Positions 1-8,881 of a stretch of 19,568 nucleotides of DNA are shown piece after piece. Location of the stretch: contig JAEWGR010000136.1 of NCBI GenBank assembly GCA_023388195.1, positions 1 through 19,568 of the forward strand, read 5' to 3'. The DNA comes from Bacillota bacterium (GTDB lineage Bacteria > Bacillota > Negativicutes > Sporomusales > Sporomusaceae). Within the stretch, counting starts at the first letter, position 1; the number at the start of each line of letters is the position of its first letter. Made by a program: the position numbers and the translations under genes. The notes beneath the pieces are model-generated. The model ran no database searches and was not told the origin of the DNA. It saw only the letters and a list, made by a program, of their open reading frames with translations.

Positions 1-10
1 GGTATATAAT

Positions 11-1858
11 ATGGGACTGTACCAATCGAATTTAGCCTTTATAAAGAGTAAGGTACCCAAACTCGGCCAGTCGCTTATGGCTACAAAGTGTACACCTGAA
101 CAAATTGAATATCTTCCGGATGAAGAAAACTTTATTATTACTGGCACTGACCATCGTTTATATATGCATAGTATTTATAACCAAAAAAGAGAAGAACAGG
201 CCTTATTAGATAAAATTTCATTAGATACGCGAGTCTTGATTTTGTTTGGCCTTGGTAATGGCAAAGTTTTAGACAAAATTAGATTAGCTTATCCGGCTTT
301 GAAACAAATTGTCGTAATTGATCCTAATCCTGAGCCAATGCTCTCGTTTTTAGGTCGTGTTAACTTTGAAAACTTTTGCAAATCTTTTAACAAGATTTCG
401 TTTATTATAAATCATTCATTTGATGAGGCTGAAACCTTATTAGAATCAATGGTGCCACGCTATGAGAAACTGGCAATAGTTTCTCAAATATCGTACCGGA
501 CAATCTACTCAGGCTATTATGATGAACTGCTGCGTAAAATTCGAGACATGGTTCAAATAAGTGCAGTTAATATATCAACAGAAGAAGTACATCGCAATAA
601 TTGGTTAGTAAATGTTTGGCGTAATTTAAAACACGCATCGATGGATATAAGCGCTTTTGCGGATTTATTCGCAGGTAAGCCAGCTATTTTGGTTTCGGCC
701 GGACCTTCGCTCAATAAAAATATTCACCTCCTGGAACAAGCAAAGTCACGGGCGTTGATTATTGCAGTGGGCAGTGCTATGACAATTTTACAGGCAAGAG
801 GAATTGTGCCACACTTCCGCATGGCTATAGATGGTGGTCAATTAAATAATCAACTTTTTAGTAAGGTCGATACAACGGCATGCCCGCTTATTTATAGCAA
901 CCGTTTATATCATGAAATCGTTCCGAATTATCGGGCACCTGTTGTGCAAATTACCATGCCCGATGTTGATTATCTGGAACGGTATATTTTTAATCATGGA
1001 GCGTTCCGGACGATGCCGGGCCGAAGCGGGTTTTCTGTGGCTAACACAGCAGCAGATATGCTCATCAAGCTTGGCTGCTCGAAAGTAATTTTTATAGGGC
1101 AGGATTTCTGTTATACTGATGGCAAGATGCATGCTAAAGGCTCATGGCGCGAGTCTATGCTTGACGGGGATGGACGTTTCGTGCATGGATTAGTTGATAT
1201 TCATGGGAATGACGTTTATTCATCCCCGCAGTTTCTGGGGATGAAGACTCTTATTGAGGACTTGATTGAAATTACTCCGCAGACCCAGTTTATTAATGCC
1301 ACAGAAGGCGGACTTGCTATTAAGGGGGCACCGAATAAAACACTGGCCGATGTTTTGGAACAGGACTGCTGTGAAGATGTTCAGTTTGCAGAGGCTATAA
1401 AGGAAGTTTTTGAAAAGGATCAGGAAAACAGAGAACTGCGGGTACGAATGCTGAATCAGACTGTCCAGGATATTGATACCATGGTTGCAGAATTGATTGA
1501 GCGGAGTGGACGAATTTTAAGTAAATTAGAAAAGATTAATAAGATGATACAGCAGGGGGTTCGTGTAAAAATCATTTTAGAGCATATCAAGTCAATGAAT
1601 AGCTTGTCAGACAAACAATCTAAAAACGCTTTTTTCCGGGAGGTTGTTCATCCGCTGTTTGCTGAAAAAATGAATATTCGCAATAATATGTTGGACCACA
1701 ATAAAAATAATACCAAGGAATATTTAGCGAAAGAGGCTCAGATTATTCATACCAATATGGCAGAACTTCATAACTATCTTCAGATTACAGAATATTTAAT
1801 TCGTGAATATCAGACGAATGGCGGCTCCGAGGTTGACGACGGTACTTTGAAGGAGTAA
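11..1858 (+). CDS. Maf/DUF115-family flagellin glycosyltransferase (motility associated factor)
   Basis: A 615-residue protein resembling the Maf (motility associated factor, DUF115/MAF_flag10) family, cytoplasmic enzymes that transfer nonulosonic acids from their CMP form onto serine or threonine of flagellin. Visible features are an N-terminal region starting with a Maf-like LYxxNL pattern, a Rossmann-like stretch around residues 76-105, and the central DUF115 core opening with AILVSAGPSLNKN (about 225-237), where the GPSL turn is a hallmark. A mostly helical, charged tail (about 440-600) follows. The next genes make a CMP-nonulosonic acid, so donor synthesis and transfer are encoded together. 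LegB starts 19 bases after its stop. The start is uncertain: only ten bases precede the ATG, no ribosome binding site is visible there, and the reading frame is open to the window edge, so a few residues may lie upstream. The family call is firm; which sugar it transfers is inferred from context. Confidence 0.88.
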   Translation: MGLYQSNLAFIKSKVPKLGQSLMATKCTPEQIEYLPDEENFIITGTDHRLYMHSIYNQKREEQALLDKISLDTRVLILFGLGNGKVLDKIRLAYPALKQIVVIDPNPEPMLSFLGRVNFENFCKSFNKISFIINHSFDEAETLLESMVPRYEKLAIVSQISYRTIYSGYYDELLRKIRDMVQISAVNISTEEVHRNNWLVNVWRNLKHASMDISAFADLFAGKPAILVSAGPSLNKNIHLLEQAKSRALIIAVGSAMTILQARGIVPHFRMAIDGGQLNNQLFSKVDTTACPLIYSNRLYHEIVPNYRAPVVQITMPDVDYLERYIFNHGAFRTMPGRSGFSVANTAADMLIKLGCSKVIFIGQDFCYTDGKMHAKGSWRESMLDGDGRFVHGLVDIHGNDVYSSPQFLGMKTLIEDLIEITPQTQFINATEGGLAIKGAPNKTLADVLEQDCCEDVQFAEAIKEVFEKDQENRELRVRMLNQTVQDIDTMVAELIERSGRILSKLEKINKMIQQGVRVKIILEHIKSMNSLSDKQSKNAFFREVVHPLFAEKMNIRNNMLDHNKNNTKEYLAKEAQIIHTNMAELHNYLQITEYLIREYQTNGGSEVDDGTLKE

Positions 1859-1877
1859 ACTCGAAAGGACATGGACT

Positions 1878-2888
1878 ATGGAACTGACAGGTAAAACCAT
1901 ATTAGTCACTGGTGCGGATGGCTTTATAGGCTCGCACTTGACAGAGCAACTTATCCGGGCCGGGTATCATGTTAGAGCTTTTGTGCTTTATAATTCTTTT
2001 AATTCCTGGGGCTGGCTGGATCAATTAGAACCTAACGTCAAAACTCAGGTGCAGGTAATTAGTGGCGATATCCGTGATCCTTACGGTGTCAGAAAGGCTG
2101 TGCAGGGTTGTAATGTGGTCATGCATCTGGCAGCGCTTATTGCCATTCCCTACTCGTACTCTTCACCTGAAACGTATATTGATACCAATATAAAAGGAAC
2201 CCTTAATATTCTCCAGGCTGCCCGCGATTACGATGTACAAAAAGTAATTCATACTTCTACCAGTGAAGTATACGGAACAGCCAAATTTGTGCCAATTACC
2301 GAAGAGCATCCCCTGCAGGGACAATCGCCTTATTCGGCTAGCAAAATCGGGGCAGACCAGCTTGCGTTGTCATTTTATAGTTCTTTTTCCACACCGGTTG
2401 CTGTTATCAGGCCGTTTAATACCTATGGACCCCGGCAATCGGCGCGGGCGGTCATTCCGACCATTATAACCCAGATTGCCAATGGCGCACGCCGGATCAA
2501 GCTGGGGGCAGTGACACCAACCAGGGATTTTAACTATGTTTCCGACACGGCGAATGGTTTTATTGCGATGGCTAAAGCTGAAGAATCGGTTGGACAGGTC
2601 ATTAATATAGGCAGTAATTACGAAATATCTATCGGTGACACGGCCCAAGTAATTGCTGAAGCTATGGGGGTAACTATAGAGATTGAGACTGATGAACAGC
2701 GTCTGCGGCCTGAAAAGAGTGAAGTGGAAAGATTATGGGCGGACAATACCAAGGCAAAAAGACTGTTAGGCTGGGCACCGAAATATGGTGGTACGGACGG
2801 GTTTAAGAACGGGATACAGGAGACTGTTTCATGGTTTACCAATCAGGAGAATCTAAAAAACTATAGGGCAGATGTATATAATATATGA
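1878..2888 (+). CDS. legB: NAD-dependent 4,6-dehydratase of nucleotide-activated GlcNAc (LegB-like)
   Basis: A 336-residue extended short-chain dehydrogenase. It has the NAD-binding glycine motif TGADGFIG at residues 11-18, an STSEVYG segment at 127-133 carrying the active-site Ser/Thr, and the catalytic YSASK (Tyr152, Lys156). LegB removes water across C4-C6 of GDP- or UDP-GlcNAc, giving the 4-keto-6-deoxy sugar, the first committed step toward 2,4-diamino-2,4,6-trideoxy hexoses and legionaminic acid. The PtmE-like guanylyltransferase encoded at 8943 suggests the GDP-linked version, as known in Campylobacter. The ATG at 1878 is preceded by GAAAGGA at good spacing; the ATG at 1871 is too close to that site. 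Its stop overlaps the start of the aminotransferase gene by four bases, so the two are translationally coupled. Substrate nucleotide is inferred. Confidence 0.88.
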   Translation: MELTGKTILVTGADGFIGSHLTEQLIRAGYHVRAFVLYNSFNSWGWLDQLEPNVKTQVQVISGDIRDPYGVRKAVQGCNVVMHLAALIAIPYSYSSPETYIDTNIKGTLNILQAARDYDVQKVIHTSTSEVYGTAKFVPITEEHPLQGQSPYSASKIGADQLALSFYSSFSTPVAVIRPFNTYGPRQSARAVIPTIITQIANGARRIKLGAVTPTRDFNYVSDTANGFIAMAKAEESVGQVINIGSNYEISIGDTAQVIAEAMGVTIEIETDEQRLRPEKSEVERLWADNTKAKRLLGWAPKYGGTDGFKNGIQETVSWFTNQENLKNYRADVYNI

Positions 2889-4069
2889 TTGAAGAACAAA
2901 GCGGAAAACCATTTAATCCGGGTCTGATTATTAAAACTATACAGGCTGTGTTACCTAATAAATCACCTATTACATTACATGAGCCGAGCTTTAACGGTAA
3001 TGAATGGGCGTATGTCAAAGAATGCCTGGATACAGGCTGGGTATCATCGGTCGGAAAATATGTGGATTTGTTTGAAGAAAAGTTAGCCGATTTTGTTGGC
3101 GTGAAAAGGGCGGTAGCCGTAGTCAACGGCACGGCGGCTTTGCATATCTGTCTAAAACTGGCAGAGGTTAAGCAAAATGACGAGGTGTTAGTGCCGGCAC
3201 TAACCTTTATTGCTACTGCTAATGCGGTCACCTATTGTGGGGCAATTCCTCATTTTGTTGACAGTGAAAGCAGATCATTAGGTTTAGATCCCAAGAAATT
3301 GCGGGAGTATTTGCTGGATATTGCGGAGGTTCGAAAAGAGGGTTGCTATAATAAAGTGACCGGTCGGCGAATCAAAGCGGTGATGCCCATGCATACTTTC
3401 GGTCATCCTGTTGATCTTGACGCAATCGCTGCTATCTGTGATGAATTTTCTTTAGCACTTGTTGAGGATGCGGCTGAATCGCTCGGTTCTTATTATAAAG
3501 GGAAGCATACTGGAAATTGGGGTAAAGTGTCAGCACTGAGTTTTAATGGCAATAAGGTTATTACTACTGGCGGCGGCGGTGCCATTCTTACAAATGACGA
3601 ACAAATTGGAAAGTTGGCTAAACATATTACGACAACAGCTAAATTGCCGCATCGTTGGGAATTTTATCACGACCAAATAGGATACAACTATCGTTTGCCT
3701 AATATCAATGCTGCTCTCGGGTGCGCACAATTAGAGCAATTACCCGGTTTTTTAGAGAAAAAACGCTGCTTAGCTCGGCAATATCAAATTGCTTTTGCCG
3801 GCATCGCCGGTGTTCGCGTCATGGTAGAACCAGAAGCAACTCGTAGCAATTATTGGCTTAATGCCCTGCTTTTAGAGAGACAGTATGAAACTAGCCGCGA
3901 TATACTACTGGCAAAATTAAATGATTGTGGAATTATGGCCCGTCCAACATGGAAGTTGATGTATGAGTTGCCCATGTTTGCTAATTGTCCCCGGATGGAA
4001 TGCTCTATTGCCGAGCGAATTTCAGCAAGTTTGATTAATTTGCCTAGTAGTGCGGTGTTGGTTGATTAA
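2885..4069 (+). CDS. legC: LegC-type PLP-dependent sugar aminotransferase
   Basis: A 394-residue DegT/DnrJ/EryC1-family enzyme (fold type I, PLP). It aminates C4 of the 4-keto sugar made by LegB, with glutamate as the usual donor. Visible features: an N-terminal HEPSFNGNEWAYVKECLDTG segment typical of the LegC subgroup, NGTAALHI at 81-88, VPALTFIATANAV at 103-115, the PLP-contacting EDAAESLGS (about 194-202), and SFNGNKVITTGGGG with the Schiff-base lysine at about Lys224. Length fits the family, and the C terminus ends in the usual LINLPSS-type motif. The start overlaps the legB stop (ATGA). There is no convincing ribosome binding site, so translation probably depends on coupling to legB. A 65-base gap, carrying a good ribosome binding site for the next gene, follows. 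Confidence 0.9.
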   Translation: MIEEQSGKPFNPGLIIKTIQAVLPNKSPITLHEPSFNGNEWAYVKECLDTGWVSSVGKYVDLFEEKLADFVGVKRAVAVVNGTAALHICLKLAEVKQNDEVLVPALTFIATANAVTYCGAIPHFVDSESRSLGLDPKKLREYLLDIAEVRKEGCYNKVTGRRIKAVMPMHTFGHPVDLDAIAAICDEFSLALVEDAAESLGSYYKGKHTGNWGKVSALSFNGNKVITTGGGGAILTNDEQIGKLAKHITTTAKLPHRWEFYHDQIGYNYRLPNINAALGCAQLEQLPGFLEKKRCLARQYQIAFAGIAGVRVMVEPEATRSNYWLNALLLERQYETSRDILLAKLNDCGIMARPTWKLMYELPMFANCPRMECSIAERISASLINLPSSAVLVD

Positions 4070-4134
4070 GAATTCTTATTGATTGGCAATTTGTGGGACG
4101 TAAGTAGAGGCGTATGAAGGGATGAATTACTATA

Positions 4135-4815
4135 ATGAACACAGGAATTGCCAATATACGAAAAAGAAATTTTGAGAAATATACTGACAGACAATCGTTA
4201 GCTAGATTTTTAGCCAGGTACGAATTATTTAAAATGCAAATGAATATCAAAGGCAGTATTATTGAGGGCGGTGTCCATTACGGTGGGGGGCTGATGGCGT
4301 GGGCAAAACTATCGGCAGCGTTAGAGCCGTATGCTTTTGATCGTCATATAATTGGCTTTGATACTTTTGAAGGATTTCCATCAATATCTGATCAGGATAC
4401 TGGCGGGGTCGAGAATCAAGAGTTACGCTGTGGCGGATTTAATACATCCTATGACGTATTTACCGAACTCAATCAGCTTATAGAAGAATATGATGCGAAC
4501 AGATTTATTAATCAATTTCAAAAAGTATTTCTAGTTAAAGGTGATGTTAAAGTCACAATTCCTAATTATATACAAGACAATCCACATATATTAATTAGTC
4601 TGCTGTTTTTAGATTTCGATTTATATGAGCCTACGCATATTGCATTAAAAAACTTTTTGCCAAGAATGTGCAAAGGCTCTATTATAGCATTCGATGAAAT
4701 TAATAATCCATGGTGGCCAGGCGAAACACAGGCATTGCTTGAAACATTGGATTTGAGAAAATATAAAATCCAACGTTTTACTTTTAACCCTAGCATAGCT
4801 TATATTGTTTTGTAA
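4135..4815 (+). CDS. TylF/MycF-like SAM-dependent methyltransferase
   Basis: A 226-residue protein of the TylF/MycF (macrocin O-methyltransferase) family, Mg-dependent methyltransferases that usually act on sugar hydroxyls. Evidence: the SAM-binding IIEGGVHYGGG loop at 42-52, HIIGFDTFEGFP at 71-82, and the metal/catalytic acidic segments FLDFDLYEPTH at about 158-168 and FDEINNPWWPGE at about 186-197. The ATG at 4135 follows GAAGGGATGA. It sits inside the legionaminic pathway genes, between legC and legG, so the simplest reading is that it methylates the nonulosonic acid, its precursor or a group attached to it. O- versus N-methylation cannot be told from sequence. Its coding region looks more AT-rich than the flagellar and transporter genes to the right, in keeping with a mobile glycan cassette. 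Confidence 0.85.
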   Translation: MNTGIANIRKRNFEKYTDRQSLARFLARYELFKMQMNIKGSIIEGGVHYGGGLMAWAKLSAALEPYAFDRHIIGFDTFEGFPSISDQDTGGVENQELRCGGFNTSYDVFTELNQLIEEYDANRFINQFQKVFLVKGDVKVTIPNYIQDNPHILISLLFLDFDLYEPTHIALKNFLPRMCKGSIIAFDEINNPWWPGETQALLETLDLRKYKIQRFTFNPSIAYIVL

Positions 4816-4838
4816 ATTGTGTAGCGCGTCCTTGTTTA

Positions 4839-4881
4839 GCGAATATTAGATTCGCAGGATACTTAGTTGTTTTCGACTAAG
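4839..4881 (+). other. Two small hairpins in the gap before legG
   Basis: Two inverted repeats lie back to back in the 140-base gap before legG: GCGAAT/ATTCGC (4839-4844 with 4850-4855) and CTTAGT/ACTAAG (4862-4867 with 4876-4881). Neither is followed by a T run, so they do not look like intrinsic terminators. They may pause polymerase or protect mRNA, or may be scar sequence. Confidence 0.4.
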
Positions 4882-4955
4882 AGATCAAGAACAGAATAAT
4901 GCTGCTCGACTGATTAATATTGGCAGTGGAACCTGGAAAGAGTGGTGATGAATTT

Positions 4956-6110
4956 TTGCGTAAAATATGCGTAGTAACCGGTACCCGAGCTGACTATGGG
5001 CTATTATGCTGCCTTATGAAAAAAATACAGGCTGACCCTAGCTTACTATTGCAGGTAATTGTGACCGGAATGCATTTATCGCCCGAGTTTGGTTTGACAT
5101 ATAAGAACATTGAGCAAGACGGATTTTCCATTGATCAGAAGGTAGAGATGCTTCTCTCTAGTGATACTCCAGTTGGAATAGCAAAGTCAATAGGCTTAGG
5201 CGTAATTGGATTTGCTGATGCTCTGGAAAAACTGCAGCCCGATATTCTGGTTGTTCTCGGTGATCGCTATGAAATATTGGCAGCCGTACAAGCTGCCATG
5301 GTTGCGCGAATACCCATTGCGCATATTGCAGGCGGCGATGTGACAGAAGGTGCGTTTGATGAGGCAATCCGTCACAGTATTACAAAAATGTCACATTTAC
5401 ATTTTGTTACCAATGATCTGGCGGCGAAACGAGTGGCGCAATTAGGCGAAAACCCTCTACACATCTATCCTGTGGGAAGTCTTGGGATTGATCAGATTAA
5501 GAATTTAACATTATTAAGTATGGCTGATTTAGAAAGAGAACTTAATTTCAATTTTAGAGAAAAAAATCTATTGATTACATTTCACCCTTCTACCCTGGAT
5601 CATGAAATCCCCGCTGTTCAATTTCAAAAACTTCTTAACGCCCTCGATATGTTAGGCGATAAAGTTGGATTAATTTTTACAAAGCCCAATTCGGATACAC
5701 ATGGTCGTGCTTTAATTAAAATGATTGATGAATTTGTATGTACACGTTCAAATGCTGAAGCCTTTGTATCCTTAGGTCAAGTACGATATTTAAGTACTAT
5801 AGCCTGTATCGATGCTGTTGTTGGCAATTCATCAAGCGGACTCTATGAAGTGCCGTCTTTTAAGAAAGCAACTGTTAATATTGGTGATAGACAAAAGGGC
5901 CGATTAAAAGCAATATCGGTGATTGATTGCATTCCGGAAGTTTTAGATATATATGCAGCCATTCAGCAGGCGTTTGCAATGAACTGTGCTAATACGACTA
6001 ATCCCTACGGCGATGGTACAAGCGCCCCTCGGATTGTAAGTGTATTAAAGACAATGGAAGATTATCAGAAATTACTGAAAAAACATTTCTATGAGGTGAG
6101 CTCAGTATGA
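4956..6110 (+). CDS. legG: Hydrolysing NDP-sugar 2-epimerase (LegG/NeuC family)
   Basis: A UDP-GlcNAc 2-epimerase superfamily enzyme that inverts C2 and cleaves the nucleotide, releasing the free 2,4-diamino-trideoxy mannose-type sugar used by the synthase. Motifs: CVVTGTRADYGLL at the N terminus, GDRYEILAAVQAA and AHIAGGDVTEGAFDEAIRHSITK in the middle, HPST, and the nucleotide-binding GNSSSGLYEVP near the C terminus. The frame is open from a TTG at 4920, but that site has no ribosome binding site and adds unlike-family residues. A TTG at 4956, preceded by GGTGATG at 4944-4950 five bases away, gives the usual MRKICVVTGTRADYG start and 384 residues, the normal family length. The stop overlaps the ATG of the synthase by four bases. 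GDP or UDP specificity is not visible. Confidence 0.87.
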   Translation: MRKICVVTGTRADYGLLCCLMKKIQADPSLLLQVIVTGMHLSPEFGLTYKNIEQDGFSIDQKVEMLLSSDTPVGIAKSIGLGVIGFADALEKLQPDILVVLGDRYEILAAVQAAMVARIPIAHIAGGDVTEGAFDEAIRHSITKMSHLHFVTNDLAAKRVAQLGENPLHIYPVGSLGIDQIKNLTLLSMADLERELNFNFREKNLLITFHPSTLDHEIPAVQFQKLLNALDMLGDKVGLIFTKPNSDTHGRALIKMIDEFVCTRSNAEAFVSLGQVRYLSTIACIDAVVGNSSSGLYEVPSFKKATVNIGDRQKGRLKAISVIDCIPEVLDIYAAIQQAFAMNCANTTNPYGDGTSAPRIVSVLKTMEDYQKLLKKHFYEVSSV

Positions 6111-7189
6111 CACGTGGCGAGAATAACGTCTATATTATTGCGGAAGCCGGTGTGAATCACAACGGTTCGTTAACTATAGCGAAACAGCTTATCGATGTAG
6201 CGGTTGAGGCCGGTGCTGATGCAGTAAAATTTCAAACCTTTAAAGCTGAAAAAGTAATGAGCCGCTACGCTCCTAAGGCTGAATACCAGACGCAGAATAC
6301 TGATAGGCAAGAGAGCCAACTGGAGATGGTTAAAAAACTGCAGTTTGGAGTCGCCGAACATCAGGAGTTAGTTAACTATTGTAATGAAAAGAAGATACAG
6401 TTTTTGTCCACACCGTTTGACTTAGAGAGTGTAGGCTTGTTAGCTGAGGTACTGGACGTTCCTGCCTTGAAGATTCCATCCGGTGAGATTACGAATGCCC
6501 CTCTCATACTAGAGGTTGCTAGTCACAAAAAACCAATTATCTTGTCGACAGGAATGAGCACTCTGGGCGAGATTGAAGTAGCTCTGGGCGTTATTGCTTT
6601 TGGCTATCTGAGGACAGATGAGCGGCCTTCGCTGGAACTATTCCGGGAATGTTTTGCAACCGATGAAGGACAGGCTTTATTAAAAAAGAATGTCACTTTA
6701 CTTCATTGTACCACCGAGTATCCAGCACCCTATCCTTCGGTCAATTTGAAAGCTATGCATACTTTACGTGAGGCTTTTGGTTTGCCGGTAGGCCTGTCAG
6801 ATCATACGGTCGGGGTTCATATTCCTGTTGCCGCTGTAGCCATGGGGGCCATAATGATCGAGAAGCATTTTACGATGGATAAAACATTGCCCGGACCGGA
6901 TCACAGGGCATCCTTGGAACCACGTGAACTTGCAGATATGGTCCGTATGATTCGTGATACTGAAGCTGCTATGGGATCGGGTTTGAAATTGCCTGCTTAT
7001 GCCGAAATGAAAAATATAACTATTGCCAGAAAAAGCTTAGTAGCAGATAAAGCTATTAAGCAAGGCGAGGTCTTTACAGAGAGTAACCTGACTGTGAAGC
7101 GTCCTGGCAATGGTATTTCTCCTCTTTCATTTTGGGATTACCTGGGGCAGAAAGCTGCTAAAGATTACAATGAAGATGAGCTGATCTAA
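6107..7189 (+). CDS. legI: Nonulosonic acid (legionaminic-type) synthase, NeuB family
   Basis: A 360-residue NeuB-family enzyme that condenses the free hexosamine derivative with phosphoenolpyruvate to give the nine-carbon acid. The N-terminal TIM barrel shows IAEAGVNHNGS, KFQTFKAEKVM, STPFD, KIPSGEITNAPLI, ILSTGMSTLGEIE, HCTTEYPAPYPSVNL, GLSDHT and EKHFTMDKTLPGPDH. The last 60 residues or so form the antifreeze-like SAF domain, with ARKSLVADKAIKQGE and VKRPGNGISP, which caps the active site of a domain-swapped dimer. The ATG at 6107 overlaps the legG stop and has GAGGTGAG at good spacing. Context with LegB/LegC/LegG and PtmE favours a legionaminic-type product over sialic acid; pseudaminic acid would need PseB/C/G-type partners, which are not here. 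Confidence 0.92.
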   Translation: MTRGENNVYIIAEAGVNHNGSLTIAKQLIDVAVEAGADAVKFQTFKAEKVMSRYAPKAEYQTQNTDRQESQLEMVKKLQFGVAEHQELVNYCNEKKIQFLSTPFDLESVGLLAEVLDVPALKIPSGEITNAPLILEVASHKKPIILSTGMSTLGEIEVALGVIAFGYLRTDERPSLELFRECFATDEGQALLKKNVTLLHCTTEYPAPYPSVNLKAMHTLREAFGLPVGLSDHTVGVHIPVAAVAMGAIMIEKHFTMDKTLPGPDHRASLEPRELADMVRMIRDTEAAMGSGLKLPAYAEMKNITIARKSLVADKAIKQGEVFTESNLTVKRPGNGISPLSFWDYLGQKAAKDYNEDELI

Positions 7190-7204
7190 GCAAAGAGGAT
7201 TATT

Positions 7205-8881
7205 ATGAATATTCTATTTTTAAATGTTGGCCGAAGATGCGAGTTGGTGGAAAGTTTTAGACAGGCTCTATTGCGCAGAGGCGGGGGCAAGATTTATGGC
7301 AGTGACATATCGCCTCTGGCTCCGGGGTTACAAGTGGTGGATTATCCTGCTATCTTTCCCGCAGGCGATAGCCCAGGATTTCTGGACCATCTTAGTGAAT
7401 TCTGCTGTACATATGACATTCATTTGGTAATCCCAACCATTGATCCGGATTTGATTCGACTTGATCAAATCCGTGATGAATTTCAGAAAAGATGTCCGAA
7501 TACCCGATTATTGCTATCGTCTAGTTACTCAATCGATCAGGCAAGAAATAAAAATTTGACTAAAGAACGTATGCGTGCACTGGGGGTTAATGTTCCTAAA
7601 TCCATTAGTCGATCTGAAGATAATGACAGCTATCCTATATTTGTTCGCCCTGCCGATGGCAGCTCGGGTGTAGGAGCCATGAAGGTTGATAGTAAATTGG
7701 ACTTGCAATGGGCGTTGGCCAAGTACAGTAATCTTATGCTTGAGGAATTTATACCTGGTGAGGAATATACGGTAGATGTTCTCTGCAATTTCTCCGGCAA
7801 AGCTTTAATAGCCATTCCGCGTAAGCGCATTAAGGTTCGTGCGGGGGAAGTTGTTCAGGGGATCATTGAAAGAAATCCTCAATTGGAAGCGTTGGCAATG
7901 CATATCGCGGAAGGGTTTATGGCGTTGGGACCGGTAACGGTGCAATTTCGATGTCCTGTGAGTAATACGGTTGTTGGAATTGAATTAAATGCTCGGATGG
8001 GAGGCGGGTTACCGCTCTCAATTGCTGCAGGTGCCGATTGGGCCGGGTGGATACTGGATTTATGCAATGGTCAGGAACCGGATCTGTCTGTTGCTATTAC
8101 GGATAAGCTCATCATAACTCGCTGTGACCGTTCATTCTATATGACAAACGCTGAAGTTCAAAATATTGATTTTGCCAAGCGTCAGCAAGTACCTGTTGAT
8201 GCTATTTCATTATACCGGGATATTCAGGCTTGGGTTTTTGATATGGATGATACACTGTATCCCGAGCGGTCATTTGTTTTCAACGGGTATCGTTGTGTGG
8301 CTGAGCAAATTATGAAGGATTATAATATTGAAGTTGAGCAGGAATTGCAAGAACTTTTTTTAAGCGGAGCAAGAGGAGATTTGTTCACAGCGGTTTTTAG
8401 GCGGCGAGGAATTAATGTTGATGAGGATTATGTGAAAAGGCTTGTTAAGCTATACCGCTTTAATTCCGGTATTTTAAAGCCCTATGTAGATGTCATTCCT
8501 TTGCTCTCCAAGCTAAAAGCATATGGAAAATCCATTGGCTTAGTCAGTGATGGGTGGCAAGCTGTTCAAAGAGAAAAATTTAATAAACTTTCGCTGCAGA
8601 GTTATTTTGATGCGGTTGTATTTACTGATGCATTAGGCGGGAGTAAAGCATGGAAACCTTCTGAAGCAGGTTATAAGGTGTGTTTAAGTCTGCTGGGGGT
8701 AGATCCTAAACAGGCATTGTATATAGGCGATAATGATCGAAAAGATTTTATTGGTGCCAAAAATCTCGGGATGAAGACTTTGAAAATTTGCCGCAAAGGT
8801 AGTGTACACCATCCGTTTTCTTGCAGCGACGACGTACTTAAGGCTGACATCCAGTTAGATTCATTTACAGAACTGCTATAA
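7205..8881 (+). CDS. ATP-grasp ligase / HAD phosphatase fusion protein
   Basis: A 558-residue two-domain protein. Residues 1 to about 310 form a CarB-like ATP-grasp ligase: an N-terminal pre-grasp domain (MNILFLNVGRRCEL), the ATP-binding loop FVRPADGSSGVGAMKV at about 146-161, LEEFIPGEEYTVDV at about 179-192, and the metal-binding ELNARMGGG at 260-268. Residues about 340-558 form a HAD-superfamily phosphohydrolase with all motifs: DMDDT (346-350), SDG (448-450), the lysine of WKPSEAGY (about 484) and GDNDRKD (508-514). ATP-grasp enzymes join a carboxylate to an amine through an acyl-phosphate. Between the synthase and PtmE, this protein probably attaches an amino acid or other acyl group to an amino group of the sugar; the HAD half could dephosphorylate a sugar or the acyl donor. 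Both substrates are unknown. The ATG at 7205 has AGAGGA upstream. The function is inferred; the domains are clear. Confidence 0.85.
   Translation: MNILFLNVGRRCELVESFRQALLRRGGGKIYGSDISPLAPGLQVVDYPAIFPAGDSPGFLDHLSEFCCTYDIHLVIPTIDPDLIRLDQIRDEFQKRCPNTRLLLSSSYSIDQARNKNLTKERMRALGVNVPKSISRSEDNDSYPIFVRPADGSSGVGAMKVDSKLDLQWALAKYSNLMLEEFIPGEEYTVDVLCNFSGKALIAIPRKRIKVRAGEVVQGIIERNPQLEALAMHIAEGFMALGPVTVQFRCPVSNTVVGIELNARMGGGLPLSIAAGADWAGWILDLCNGQEPDLSVAITDKLIITRCDRSFYMTNAEVQNIDFAKRQQVPVDAISLYRDIQAWVFDMDDTLYPERSFVFNGYRCVAEQIMKDYNIEVEQELQELFLSGARGDLFTAVFRRRGINVDEDYVKRLVKLYRFNSGILKPYVDVIPLLSKLKAYGKSIGLVSDGWQAVQREKFNKLSLQSYFDAVVFTDALGGSKAWKPSEAGYKVCLSLLGVDPKQALYIGDNDRKDFIGAKNLGMKTLKICRKGSVHHPFSCSDDVLKADIQLDSFTELL

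Noticed and set aside
4920..4955. TTG start at 4920 for legG
   Set aside because: No ribosome binding site and the extra 12 residues do not resemble the family; TTG at 4956 fits better.
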